DNA of 64,000 nucleotides from DATLLN01 sp963720885 (GCA_963720885.1 CAVRGW010000002.1:620001-684000), one strand, 5' to 3'; numbered from the stretch's first letter, positions 41,959 to 49,933 are shown. Notes: generated by a model from the sequence alone, not told the origin. Numbers and translations: made by a program.

Positions 41959-42657
41959 ATGCAGAAGATTCCTCTGATCGTTGCCGCACTTGCAGCCGGC
42001 GTCGCGCTCGCGGCCGGGTGCGGCTCCTCCGGGTCGAGCGGAAGCTCAGCGATGTCATCGATGATGTCGAACTCGGACATGGTCGCCATGGGTGGCAACG
42101 TCGCGGTGACCTCGCCGGCCTCCGATCTCCAGGTCACGCTCGACCAGCTGCTGGGCGAGCACGCGCTGTTGGCCGTGTCGGCGACGCAGAAGGGCTACGA
42201 CGGCAGCCCCGACTTCACCAAGGTCGCCGGACAGCTCGACCAGAACAGCGTCGCCCTGTCCAAGGCCATCGGCAGCATCTACGGCACCAAGGCCGGCAAC
42301 CAGTTCCTCAACGGCAAGAACATGTGGCGCGACCACATCACGGACTTCGTCGACTACACCGTCGCACTCAAGAAGCACGACACCGCCGGCCAGCACAAGG
42401 CCGTCACCGCACTCAACGCCTACATCACCACCTTCGGCAGCTTCCTGGCCAAGGCCACCGGCCTCCCCGCCACCGCCGTCCAGGGCGACCTCCGCGAACA
42501 CGTCTCACAGCTCAAGGGCCAGATCGACGCCTACGCACAGGGCCGCTACACCACCTCCGCAACCCTCACCGACCAGGCCTACATGCACATGTTCATGACC
42601 GGCCAGATCCTCACCCAGGGCATCGTCAACCAGTCCCCGGACGAGTACGCCGGCTGA
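41959..42657 (+). CDS. hypothetical secreted helical lipoprotein
   Basis: 232 residues; ATG 41959 follows AAAGGA at 41944-41949. Signal peptide with lipobox ALAAGC, then a Ser-rich linker and a Met-rich patch (MSSMMSNSDMVAM). The rest is helical with two related stretches, DQLLGEHALLAVSATQKGYD and LTDQAYMHMFMTGQILTQGI, each with a conserved His/Met pattern that might bind copper or haem; this is a guess. Codon choice is extremely C-ending, unlike neighbouring genes, which suggests high expression. Followed by a strong terminator. Confidence 0.7.
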   Translation: MQKIPLIVAALAAGVALAAGCGSSGSSGSSAMSSMMSNSDMVAMGGNVAVTSPASDLQVTLDQLLGEHALLAVSATQKGYDGSPDFTKVAGQLDQNSVALSKAIGSIYGTKAGNQFLNGKNMWRDHITDFVDYTVALKKHDTAGQHKAVTALNAYITTFGSFLAKATGLPATAVQGDLREHVSQLKGQIDAYAQGRYTTSATLTDQAYMHMFMTGQILTQGIVNQSPDEYAG

Positions 42658-42671
42658 CCATCAGCACGACC

Positions 42672-42703
42672 GGCCGGCCGTCCGCCACCGCGGGCGGCCG
42701 GCC
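42672..42703 (+). terminator. strong GC hairpin after the 41959 lipoprotein gene
   Basis: 14-base arms GGCCGGCCGTCCGC / GCGGGCGGCCGGCC with one G:U-type mismatch and a CACC loop, starting 14 bases after the stop codon. No long T run follows, as is common in high-GC actinobacteria. Confidence 0.6.
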
Positions 42704-42713
42704 CGTTGCATTG

Positions 42714-42836
42714 TCAGGCCGGCGCGCCGGTGACGGTGGACACGGCCTGCGCGGCGACGGCCGCCGCCGCCGCGATCAGGGCCAGCGAGACGATGGTCGC
42801 GACGACCCATCCGACGATCCATGTCCTGCTGCCCAT
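42714..42836 (-). CDS. possible 40-residue single-helix membrane protein
   Basis: ATG 42836 to stop 42714. The sequence begins MGSRTWIVGWVVATIVSLAL and continues with an alanine-rich stretch, forming one membrane helix with short ends. The ribosome site is weak and the gene sits alone in a 250-base gap between two rightward genes. It could be a real small membrane protein or chance; no homologue is recognised. Confidence 0.3.
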   Translation of the reverse strand: MGSRTWIVGWVVATIVSLALIAAAAAVAAQAVSTVTGAPA

Positions 42837-42917
42837 CGCCACCCGATCCGGTGTGAACGCTCCGCTCGGGGTACGGCACCCGGCGCCGATCGGATTCCGG
42901 AGGTGTTCAATGCACCG

Positions 42918-43688
42918 ATGGACCGGCGTGAGCTTCGAGGAGTGCTGGCCGAGGGCGGCTTTCTGGCACCGGACGAGGAGGCCGACGAGCTGATCGCGGC
43001 GGCGGCCGGCGACAAGTCCGCGCTGAACGCAATGGTGCGGCGCCGCCTGACCGGCGAGCCGCTCGCCTGGATCACGGGTACGGTCGAGTTCTGCGGTGGG
43101 CAGATCCGGGTCGATCCCGGCGTGTTCGTGCCGCGCTGGCACACCGAGCCACTGGTCGTGCGGGCCGCCGAGCTGCTGCCCCCGGACGGCATCGGCGTCG
43201 ACGTGTGCACCGGCTCCGGTGCGGTCGCCCGGGTAATGGCGCGCCGCCGGCCGGACGCTCGGGTGGTCGGCACCGACCTCGACCCCGCGGCCGTGGCATG
43301 TGCGCGGACCAACGGCATCGAGGCGTACGCCGGTGATCTGTTCGCACCACTGCCCCGTGAGCTTCGCGGCGCGATCGACGTCGTGATCGGGGCCGTGCCG
43401 TTCGTGCCGACCGACGAGCTGTGGCTGCTGCAGCGGGACACGTTCACGTTCGAGTCGCCGCTGGCCTACGACGGCGGACGCGACGGCTGCGACATCCTCC
43501 GCCGGGTGGTCGCCGAGAGTCCGCCCGTCCTGCGCGCCGCCGGTGCTCTGCTGCTGGCGCTGGGCGGCCGTCAGGACGAGCTGCTGCGCCCCGACCTGGA
43601 ACGCGCGGGCTTCACAGGCGTCCGCGTGTTCACCGACGAGGAGGGCGATGTGCGGGGGATCGAGGCGACGCTAGGCTCCGGGGCATGA
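42918..43688 (+). CDS. HemK/PrmC-like methyltransferase with altered NPPY motif
   Basis: About 256 residues from ATG 42918. The N-terminal helical part and RRLTGEPLAWITGTVEFCG are characteristic of protein-(glutamine-N5) methyltransferases, followed by the SAM loop GVDVCTGSGAVARVMA and VVGTDLDPAAV. The catalytic NPPY is replaced by GAVPFVPTDE, losing the Asn that binds the glutamine side chain. So it is either a paralogue with another substrate or inactive for release-factor methylation. ATGA overlap with the following aldo/keto reductase. Confidence 0.75.
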   Translation: MDRRELRGVLAEGGFLAPDEEADELIAAAAGDKSALNAMVRRRLTGEPLAWITGTVEFCGGQIRVDPGVFVPRWHTEPLVVRAAELLPPDGIGVDVCTGSGAVARVMARRRPDARVVGTDLDPAAVACARTNGIEAYAGDLFAPLPRELRGAIDVVIGAVPFVPTDELWLLQRDTFTFESPLAYDGGRDGCDILRRVVAESPPVLRAAGALLLALGGRQDELLRPDLERAGFTGVRVFTDEEGDVRGIEATLGSGA

Positions 43689-44524
43689 CGGCAGCCGCCC
43701 TCGCACCGACCGTGGAGCTCGTCCACGGCGCCCAGATGCCGCGGCTCGGGCTCGGTACGTCCCCGCTCGACGACGCGGACGCCGAGGCGGCCGTTGCCAG
43801 CGCGATCGAACTCGGCTACCGGCTGATCGACACCGCGCACGCCTACGGGAACGAAACCGGCGTCGGCCGTGCGCTGGCGGCGAGCGACGTGGCGCGGGAG
43901 GAGCTGTTCATCACGTCCAAGCTGAACGCCGAGTGGCACGGGTTCCAGGAAGCGCAGGACGCCTTCGCGATGAGCGCCGAGAAGCTGGACGTCGAGTACA
44001 TCGACCTGTTCCTGATCCATTGGCCGAATCCGCGGCAGGATCGGTACGTGGACGCGTTCCGCGGCCTGGTCGAGCTGCTGCGCACCGGTCGGGTGCGCGC
44101 CGTCGGCCTCTCCAACTTCAAGCCCGAGCACGTGCAGCGCGTGATCGACGAGACCGGCGCCATGCCTGATGTCAACCAGATCGAGCTCGATCCGACGATC
44201 GCCCGCGAAGAGCCACGCGCCTACCACCGGCGGCACGACATCGTCACCGAGTCGTGGAGCCCGCTGGGGAACGGCGGCGAGCTGCTGCAGCTACCGGCGA
44301 TCGCCGAGATCGCCCAGCGGCACGGACGGACGCCCGCGCAGATCGTGCTTCGCTGGCACGTCCAGATCGGCGCGGTGCCGATCCCCAAGTCGGCGAACCC
44401 CGCGCGCCAGGCTGAGAACCTGGCCGTGTTCGACTTCGAGCTCGATCAGGCGGAGATGGACGCCATCGCAGAGCTCGACCGCGGCGAGTCGGCCGCAACC
44501 GACTCGGACGGCTTCGGCCACTGA
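43685..44524 (+). CDS. aldo/keto reductase
   Basis: 279 residues. The tetrad is present: Asp and Tyr in RLIDTAHAYGNETGVG, Lys in FITSKLN and His in LFLIHWP. NADPH-binding elements appear as VPIPKSANPARQAENL near the end. The TIM-barrel enzyme reduces aldehydes or ketones (2,5-diketogluconate-reductase branch). Coupled to the HemK-like gene by a 4-base overlap and followed by a terminator hairpin, so the two form a small operon. Confidence 0.9.
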   Translation: MTAAALAPTVELVHGAQMPRLGLGTSPLDDADAEAAVASAIELGYRLIDTAHAYGNETGVGRALAASDVAREELFITSKLNAEWHGFQEAQDAFAMSAEKLDVEYIDLFLIHWPNPRQDRYVDAFRGLVELLRTGRVRAVGLSNFKPEHVQRVIDETGAMPDVNQIELDPTIAREEPRAYHRRHDIVTESWSPLGNGGELLQLPAIAEIAQRHGRTPAQIVLRWHVQIGAVPIPKSANPARQAENLAVFDFELDQAEMDAIAELDRGESAATDSDGFGH

Positions 44525-44525
44525 C

Positions 44526-44550
44526 CGGACGGTCTCTTCCCTTCCGTCCG
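44526..44550 (+). terminator. hairpin terminator after the aldo/keto reductase gene
   Basis: Perfect 7-base arms CGGACGG / CCGTCCG with an 11-base loop, starting 2 bases after the stop codon and followed by ATTTCTC. Confidence 0.6.
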
Positions 44551-44618
44551 ATTTCTCGTTAGCATCGCCACGTGGCGCCTGCCACGGCAATGGTTCCAGG
44601 GGATCAGGGGGTTCGAAG

Positions 44619-45548
44619 ATGAGATGGATCGCACGATGTGCGGTTGTCGTGTTCGGCGTGGCCGCGGTGGCGGTCGTGCTTGCCGGGTCGGCGACGGCGA
44701 CGACGGCAACGAAGCACGTGCCACTGGCGCACCACGCAGCGAGCTTCGCTGCCGGTAAGCGCCCGCCGCTGCTGAGCGTCTCGCCGAATGCGTTGCCACC
44801 GAAGTACGCGGTCGTCAACAGCGGAGCGCTGACGTCGCCCGCGAACATGCAGGTGCACGGCTCCGTTTCCTGCCCGGCGAAGACGGTCACGTACGGTGGC
44901 GGCGTGATCGTCAGCTCCAACTCGACGGCGGTCAGCATCAACAGCTCGTACCCGCAGTCGACCTCCTGGTCGGTCGACGTCAACAACGCGACGGCGTCGC
45001 CGACCACGTTCACCGTCTACGTCGTCTGCGCCAAGAAGAACGCCTCCTGGGCGCTCGTGTCCGGCAACCTGACGGCGAACCCCACAACGGCGCAGACCCG
45101 GGCGACAGCAACCTGCCCGGCGGGCGACAAGATCCTGAGCGGTGGCGGGTTCTCAGACTCCTTGAACACTTCCGTGAACGAGAACTCCACGTTCCCGACC
45201 AAGTCGGGCAAGGGACAGACGGCGGTGTACGGCTGGGCAATCGACCAGAACAACGGCAGCGCCGGCGCCGCCAACGTCCGGGCCTGGGCCGTCTGCGGTC
45301 ATGCGACGGGGTACAAGGAAATCATCGCGACGGCATTCGCCAATCCCGCGGGTGCCCAGTCCGGCGGCACCGCACGCTGCCCGACGCCGAAGGTGCCTCT
45401 GGGTGGCGGCGTGCTCTCGTCCTCGGGATCGACGCTCGTCAACCTGAACAGCAGCGTTCCGGTCGACGTCGGCTGGACGGTGTTCGAGAACAACGCCTCC
45501 ACAGGGCCGGCGACGTTCAACGCGTACGTGATCTGCGCCGGGACATGA
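44619..45548 (+). CDS. secreted protein with three tandem beta repeats
   Basis: 309 residues with a Sec signal (VVVFGVAAVAVVLAGSATA) and no lipobox, so it should be released or wall-associated. After a ~50-residue linker come three related units (about 83-143, 155-225, 240-308). Each has a Cys near its start (SCPAK, TCPAG, RCPTP), a GGG turn, an Asn/Ser-rich middle with NSSxP or NSTFP, W.V..NN or W.I.QNN, and a closing Cys in VYVVC, AWAVC or AYVIC. The paired cysteines probably form one disulfide per repeat. Function unknown. Confidence 0.75.
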   Translation: MRWIARCAVVVFGVAAVAVVLAGSATATTATKHVPLAHHAASFAAGKRPPLLSVSPNALPPKYAVVNSGALTSPANMQVHGSVSCPAKTVTYGGGVIVSSNSTAVSINSSYPQSTSWSVDVNNATASPTTFTVYVVCAKKNASWALVSGNLTANPTTAQTRATATCPAGDKILSGGGFSDSLNTSVNENSTFPTKSGKGQTAVYGWAIDQNNGSAGAANVRAWAVCGHATGYKEIIATAFANPAGAQSGGTARCPTPKVPLGGGVLSSSGSTLVNLNSSVPVDVGWTVFENNASTGPATFNAYVICAGT

Positions 45549-45559
45549 GCTGAAGGTCG

Positions 45560-45599
45560 GGTTCCGGCGGCGCGCCCTCCGCGGTGCGCTGCCGGAACC
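45560..45599 (+). terminator. hairpin after the three-repeat protein gene
   Basis: Perfect 9-base arms GGTTCCGGC / GCCGGAACC enclosing a 22-base GC-rich loop that can pair further. Begins 12 bases after the stop codon; no T run. Confidence 0.5.
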
Positions 45600-45643
45600 G
45601 GAGTCGCTGATTCAACATCGCCGGTCCAGGGCAAGCATTCACC

Positions 45644-45916
45644 ATGGATCCGCACGCCCTGAGGAGCCGCCGCGCCGGGCGTCTGATCGAGGGCATCGTT
45701 GCCGGAGCCCTCGAAGACGAGCTGGTGCAGCTGCACGGCTCGATTGTCGCCAGCCTCGAGCTGTTCCCGGTACCCGACGCGGTCGAGCTGGTGTTCGACC
45801 CCGCATTGCGGATGCTCACCGGCAGCGCCAGGCAGCGCGCGAGCGTCGCGATGGGCGAGCACCTGCCGCTCTACTTCGGCCTTACGGCCGCCGATCGGAT
45901 CTTACTCAGCCGCTGA
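45644..45916 (+). CDS. hypothetical 90-residue protein
   Basis: Starts at ATG 45644 and reads as an acidic mixed alpha/beta protein: LIEGIVAGALEDELVQLHGS, VPDAVELVFDPALRML, then GEHLPLYFGLTAADRILLSR. Codon bias fits a real gene, but the ribosome site is weak and I recognise no family. Convergent with the small cysteine-rich gene 17 bases away. Confidence 0.45.
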   Translation: MDPHALRSRRAGRLIEGIVAGALEDELVQLHGSIVASLELFPVPDAVELVFDPALRMLTGSARQRASVAMGEHLPLYFGLTAADRILLSR

Positions 45917-45933
45917 ACGCGCCACGCGCCGCG

Positions 45934-46170
45934 TCAAACAGGGGGCGTCGCGGTGCGTCGGGGAAACCGGCGGAACGGACTCCAACCGACGGTCCCCGCG
46001 GCCGAGGCGCGAAGGTCGAGGAGATAGCCGGCGAGCTCCGGGTTGGTCTCGAGGTCGCTGCGGATGCCGTCGAGCGCACAGCCCTCATCGGCCCAGAACG
46101 GACATGCTGTCCCGGGGCAGCGTTCGCTCCGCCCGACCGCTTCCTGCAGCGTGCAGAATTTGTGCGTCAT
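45934..46170 (-). CDS. small cysteine-rich protein (possible metal-binding)
   Basis: 78 residues from ATG 46170, sharing one base with the upstream gene's stop (TGATG). The N-terminal part THKFCTLQEAVGRSERCPG then TACPFWADEGCAL contains four cysteines spaced like a zinc or iron-sulfur site. The remainder is a short helix (ELAGYLLDLRASAAG). Coupled to the barrel-like protein upstream. No function assigned. Confidence 0.6.
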   Translation of the reverse strand: MTHKFCTLQEAVGRSERCPGTACPFWADEGCALDGIRSDLETNPELAGYLLDLRASAAGTVGWSPFRRFPRRTATPPV

Positions 46171-46478
46171 CACGCGTTGGCCGGTTCGGGGGCCGCCGCT
46201 TGCCAGGCGAACGACTGTGCGAGCACCCGCGGGTTGGCCACGAGCGTCGCCATCTTGGTGAGATGTCCGAGGCCCAGCGATGCGGCCAGCCGTCGCACGT
46301 CTCCGAACGGCTGCTCGCCTTCGAAGATCAGCACCACGTCGGTGTCGCCCAGGAATGCGACATGCCGGATCAGCCCGTGCTCCGCGAGGGAGAACGGCGG
46401 CCCCTGGTCAAGCGTCCGCTCGAGCTCGTCTCGCTTTCCCGGGCGGATCTGTGCAATGACTGCGATCTGGTGTGACAT
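46170..46478 (-). CDS. hypothetical alpha/beta-barrel-like protein
   Basis: 102 residues; ATG 46478 has AAGGGAG seven bases upstream. SHQIAVIAQIRPGKRDELER and HVAFLGDTDVVLIFEGEQPF give the beta-alpha-beta pattern of dimeric ferredoxin-like barrels. No catalytic residues are recognised. Transcribed divergently from the sensor kinase and coupled to the cysteine-rich small gene, so it may belong to the same stress response. Confidence 0.6.
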   Translation of the reverse strand: MSHQIAVIAQIRPGKRDELERTLDQGPPFSLAEHGLIRHVAFLGDTDVVLIFEGEQPFGDVRRLAASLGLGHLTKMATLVANPRVLAQSFAWQAAAPEPANA

Positions 46479-46551
46479 CGTCGACTCCCTTCGTTGAGCA
46501 CAGACTGCCGGGCGGGCTCACGCCGCGCGTCCGGGCAGGCACTGCACCTGA

Positions 46552-46568
46552 CTGCGGGGAACCCGCAG
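46552..46568. promoter_or_regulatory. palindrome in the divergent promoter of the sensor kinase
   Basis: Perfect inverted repeat CTGCGGG-GAA-CCCGCAG lying 28 bases before the kinase ATG and 74 bases from the divergent gene's ATG. It is far from any gene end, so an operator is more likely than a terminator; the binding protein is unknown. Confidence 0.4.
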
Positions 46569-46595
46569 CGGCCCATTTCTACGTAGACTTCGCCG

Positions 46596-48299
46596 ATGGT
46601 TGACCCGTCGACGGCCACGCGCACCGAGCGCCTGCAAGCACTGCTCCAGGCTGGACTCGCGGTGGCAAGCGGCCTGGAGGTGGATCAGGTGCTGCGGCGC
46701 GTCGTCGATGCCGCCCGCACGCTCACCGGCGCAAGGTATTCGGCTCTCGGGGTGCTCGACGACTCGGGCACCGAGCTCGCCGAGTTCATCACGTCCGGGA
46801 TCGACGATGAGGGCCACAGACTGATTGGCGACCTCCCTCGTGGGCGCGGCATCCTGGGGGTGCTGATCCGGGACGCACAGCCGCTGCGGCTGGCCGATCT
46901 CAACGAGGATCCGCGCTCCGTCGGATTCCCGCCGGGCCATCCCCCGATGCGCAGCTTTCTTGGCGTTCCCGTGATGGCGGGTGGCGCGGTGTTCGGAAAC
47001 CTGTATCTGACCGAACGGGCCGAGGGTGAGTTCACGGAAGAGGACGAGCAGGTCGCGACCCTGCTCGCCGCCCAGGCCGGAGTTGCCATCCAGAACGCGC
47101 GGCTGTACGCCAGGATGAACGAGCATGCCGAAGCGCTTCGCCGGGCGCTCGGTGACCTGTCCTCGGTCTCCGTGATCAACGAGTCGATCCTCAGCGGCCA
47201 GCCTCGCGAGCGCGTGCTCACGGTGATCGCCGAGCGTGTTGCCGAAAGCCTCGGTGTCCGCCTGGTCGCCGTGGCCGTCCCCGACGCAGACGGGTCGGGG
47301 TCGACGTATGTCGCCGCTGCGGGTGCCGGCCATGCCGACGTCGTCGGCACGCCGGTCGCGCCCGCCTCGACAACGGAAACGGTGCTGCTGGCGCGGCGCT
47401 CGGTGACGATCGAGGACCCGGAGGCCGGCGACGAGCTCGGCGCGCGGACCGCGGTGTTCGTCCCGCTGCTGCACCGCGGTGATGCGCTGGGCGTGATCGC
47501 GGCCGCCGATCCGCTCGACGGCCGCCAGTTCGACGGCGACGACCTGGGCGTGCTAGGGCTGTTCGCCGCCCGATCCGTGTTGGCGCTCGAGGTGAGCCGT
47601 GGGCTCGAGGCCGAGCGGCGCCGGGTCGAGGCCGAGGGACGGTTGGCCGAGGCCGAACGGCGAGGCCAGGCTCGGCGGGAGATGATCGGTCGGATCGTCG
47701 AGGCGCAGGAGGCCGAACGCGGCAGGATTGCCCGCGAGCTGCACGATGAATTCGGACAGCACCTGGCCTCCGTTCTCCTCGGCCTCAGGCTGGTTGAGCA
47801 GGCGGGCGTTGCAGACGAGGCGAAGGAGGCGATGACCGAGCTGGTCGAGACGATCAACGTGGCAATTGCGCAGCTGCGTGCGCTGGCCATCGAACTGCGC
47901 CCGACCGCGCTCGACGACTTTGGGCTGGTGCCTGCGCTCGAACGGCTGACCGATTCCTACGCCCGCCGCACCGGCATCTCGACGGAACTGGCCTTCGGTG
48001 ATCCGCACGCGCGCCTGCCCAGCCAGACGGAGACGGCGATCTACCGGGTCGTCCAGGAGAGCCTGACGAACGTGGCGAAGCATTCGGGAGCGACAGCGGT
48101 GGCCGTTCGCGGTGAGGCGCGGGGTGACGAGTTCGTCGTCCGGATCGTCGATGACGGTCGCGGGTTCGATCCACACGAGGTTTCAGGAGGTTTCGGCTTG
48201 GGCTCGATGCAGGAGCGTGCAGCGTTGGTGGCGGGGACGGTGCGCTTGACGTCGTCGCCAGGCGAGGGAACGACGGTCGAGTTCCGGGTGCCGAGGTGA
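46596..48299 (+). CDS. double-GAF sensor histidine kinase (DosS-like)
   Basis: 567 residues, soluble. GAF 1 (~20-170), GAF 2 (~185-330), coiled coil rich in Arg/Glu (~335-370), HisKA_3 dimerisation domain with ELHDEFGQH (His383), and an HATPase with TNVAKHSG (N box), VDDGRGFDP and GFGLGSMQERA. The layout equals the mycobacterial hypoxia/NO sensors DosS/DosT. In GAF 1, GHPPMRSFLGVPV carries His115, followed 22 residues later by Tyr137, the same spacing as haem-ligand His149 and Tyr171 of DosS as I recall it. Haem binding is therefore possible but unproven. Coupled to the regulator by a 4-base overlap. Confidence 0.9.
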   Translation: MVDPSTATRTERLQALLQAGLAVASGLEVDQVLRRVVDAARTLTGARYSALGVLDDSGTELAEFITSGIDDEGHRLIGDLPRGRGILGVLIRDAQPLRLADLNEDPRSVGFPPGHPPMRSFLGVPVMAGGAVFGNLYLTERAEGEFTEEDEQVATLLAAQAGVAIQNARLYARMNEHAEALRRALGDLSSVSVINESILSGQPRERVLTVIAERVAESLGVRLVAVAVPDADGSGSTYVAAAGAGHADVVGTPVAPASTTETVLLARRSVTIEDPEAGDELGARTAVFVPLLHRGDALGVIAAADPLDGRQFDGDDLGVLGLFAARSVLALEVSRGLEAERRRVEAEGRLAEAERRGQARREMIGRIVEAQEAERGRIARELHDEFGQHLASVLLGLRLVEQAGVADEAKEAMTELVETINVAIAQLRALAIELRPTALDDFGLVPALERLTDSYARRTGISTELAFGDPHARLPSQTETAIYRVVQESLTNVAKHSGATAVAVRGEARGDEFVVRIVDDGRGFDPHEVSGGFGLGSMQERAALVAGTVRLTSSPGEGTTVEFRVPR

Positions 48300-48931
48300 A
48301 CCGCGTCCTGGTCGTGGACGACCATTCACTCGTGCGGGCCGGGATCTCGCTCTTGCTCGAGCACCAGGACGACATGGAACCCGTCGGCCAGGCCGGAACG
48401 GCTGCCGAGGCCATCCGGCTGACGGCCGACCTGGCTCCGGACATCGTGCTGCTCGACGTCACGCTGCCGGGCGGGAGCGGGCTGGAGTGCCTCCCCGAGC
48501 TGCTGGTTGCCAGCCCCGGCGTGAAGGTGCTGATGCTCTCGATGCACGAGGACGCCAGCTACGTTCGCGCCGCCCTGTCTGCGGGAGCGGCGGGGTACGT
48601 GCTGAAGGACGCGGCCTACGAGGAGCTGGTCGACGCGATCCGTAAGGTCGCCGACGGCCAGTCGTATGTCGCGCCGGCGCTCGGGGCGAAGCTTGCGGTG
48701 CAATCGGAGTCGGCCGCCGACGACGAGCTCTCCGAACGGGAGCGGGAGGTGCTGTCGCTGCTCGCACGCGGCTACACGAACCAGGAGATTGCGGCGAGGC
48801 TGTACGTCAGCGTCCGCACCGTCGAGTCCCACCGCGCGCACATCCTGACGAAACTCCGGCTCTCGACCCGGGCGGATCTCGTGAACTACGCGCTCGAGTC
48901 CGGGCTACTCCGGCCGGAACAGGAAGGCTAA
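48296..48931 (+). CDS. NarL/DevR-family response regulator
   Basis: 211 residues from GTG 48296. Receiver domain with VVDDHSLVRAG, phospho-acceptor Asp54 in IVLLDVTLPG, Ser/Thr in MLSMHED and Lys in VLKDAAYEEL. The LuxR-type helix-turn-helix is LSEREREVLSLLARGYTNQEIAARL through VRTVESHRAHI. Partner of the kinase immediately upstream; likely controls nearby universal stress and arginine deiminase genes, by analogy with DevR/DosR. Its last 4 bases overlap the convergent stress-protein gene. Confidence 0.9.
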   Translation: MNRVLVVDDHSLVRAGISLLLEHQDDMEPVGQAGTAAEAIRLTADLAPDIVLLDVTLPGGSGLECLPELLVASPGVKVLMLSMHEDASYVRAALSAGAAGYVLKDAAYEELVDAIRKVADGQSYVAPALGAKLAVQSESAADDELSEREREVLSLLARGYTNQEIAARLYVSVRTVESHRAHILTKLRLSTRADLVNYALESGLLRPEQEG

Positions 48932-49305
48932 CCCGGTACCGCGAGCACCGGACACGGTGCCAGCGCCACCAAGCGCTGCGCGACAGCACCGACCACGGTA
49001 CTCCTGAACGCAGAGCCGCCTCCGCGAACGCCGCTCACCACGACGTCGGCGCTCCATACCCGCGCCAGTTCGGCAATCGCCGAGGCCGGCTGGCCGTCAC
49101 CCTCGACGACCGCCAGCCGCGCGGGAATCCCGGCCCTGCGCAGCTCGGCCACCTGATCCCTGACGGCGGGCAGGCTGGCGCCCGCATCTGCAACGTGAAC
49201 AACGATCACGCGTGACCCGTTGTGCTGGGCGAGCTCTGTGGTGGAGCGCACCGCAGCGTGCGATTCGGCCGACCCGTCGGTCGCAAGGAGAATGGTTTCG
49301 AACAT
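48928..49305 (-). CDS. universal stress protein
   Basis: 125 residues from ATG 49305 (METILLATDGSAESH-like MFETILLATDGSAESHAA). It ends with the Usp C-terminal pattern VVVSGVRGGGSAFRSTVVGAVAQRLV...CPVLAVP. The G-x2-G-x9-G-S/T nucleotide loop is altered (GVRGGG..., ending GA), so ATP binding may be weakened. Divergent from the next stress protein; a shared regulatory motif lies between them at 49340-49361. Confidence 0.85.
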   Translation of the reverse strand: MFETILLATDGSAESHAAVRSTTELAQHNGSRVIVVHVADAGASLPAVRDQVAELRRAGIPARLAVVEGDGQPASAIAELARVWSADVVVSGVRGGGSAFRSTVVGAVAQRLVALAPCPVLAVPG

Positions 49306-49339
49306 TCCTCTCAGGATCGCCGTGACCGCGCAGTGCGGC

Positions 49340-49361
49340 ATCGGGGTCTTCCCCTATGCAC
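49340..49361. promoter_or_regulatory. putative stress-regulon motif, site 1
   Basis: Runs ATCGGGGTCTTCCCC then TATGCAC, containing the inverted repeat GGGG-TCTT-CCCC. It matches 18 of 22 bases with the site at 60622-60643. It lies 34 bases upstream of the leftward stress-protein ATG and 82 upstream of the rightward GTG, so could serve both promoters. Not the classical 20-bp DosR box. Confidence 0.45.
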
Positions 49362-49443
49362 GCTGGGCGAACCCCCCGATGTCAGCCCGGCGATTGGCGG
49401 CGATGCTCGAATGGTCAACGTCGTTTCCATGCGGGAGGAAATC

Positions 49444-49917
49444 GTGTTCAAGCGCATCGTGTTGGGGCTGGATGGCTCGGATGAGTCGACCAGGGCGCTC
49501 GAGTTCGCGAGGAAGCTCGCGACGAGCGAGGACGCACATGTCGAGATCGTGCACGTCCACGAGTACATGATCGGCGGCCGGGCGGGCATGCAGCCCGTGC
49601 GCGCGAACGAGGACGAGCTCGAGGCGATCGTCCGTCGGCAGGCGGAGGCCCTGAAGAGCGACGGGATCGACGCGCAACTGACCATCGTCTCAACGTCCGC
49701 GGGAGGACCGGCGCATGTGCTGGCCGATCACGCGCGGGCCGGCGATGCCGACGTCATCGTCGTCGGTACGCGCGGTCGCACGACGCTGGCCGGCCTTCTG
49801 CTGGGCAGCGTGACGCAGCGGCTGATGCACGTCTCACCGTGCCCCGTGCTGGCCGTTCCCAGCCGAGTCGCCTCGGAGACCTCGACCGACGCCGCGACCG
49901 CCGCGGCAGTGGGCTAA
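49444..49917 (+). CDS. universal stress protein
   Basis: 157 residues. I choose GTG 49444, five bases after GGAGG, because VFKRIVLGLDGSDES is the usual Usp beginning; an upstream ATG at 49411 lacks a ribosome site. The nucleotide loop VGTRGRTTLAGLLLGSVTQRLM matches G-x2-G-x9-G-S, so ATP binding is likely, and the end reads CPVLAVPS. First gene of a rightward operon that continues 16 bases later with the arginine antiporter. Confidence 0.85.
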   Translation: MFKRIVLGLDGSDESTRALEFARKLATSEDAHVEIVHVHEYMIGGRAGMQPVRANEDELEAIVRRQAEALKSDGIDAQLTIVSTSAGGPAHVLADHARAGDADVIVVGTRGRTTLAGLLLGSVTQRLMHVSPCPVLAVPSRVASETSTDAATAAAVG

Positions 49918-49933
49918 AGGGGAGTTGTGATCG

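Noticed and set aside
49340..49361. Classical DosR box
   Set aside because: The GGGG and CCCC halves are 4 bases apart, not the spacing of the mycobacterial 20-bp box, so it is reported only as a new motif.
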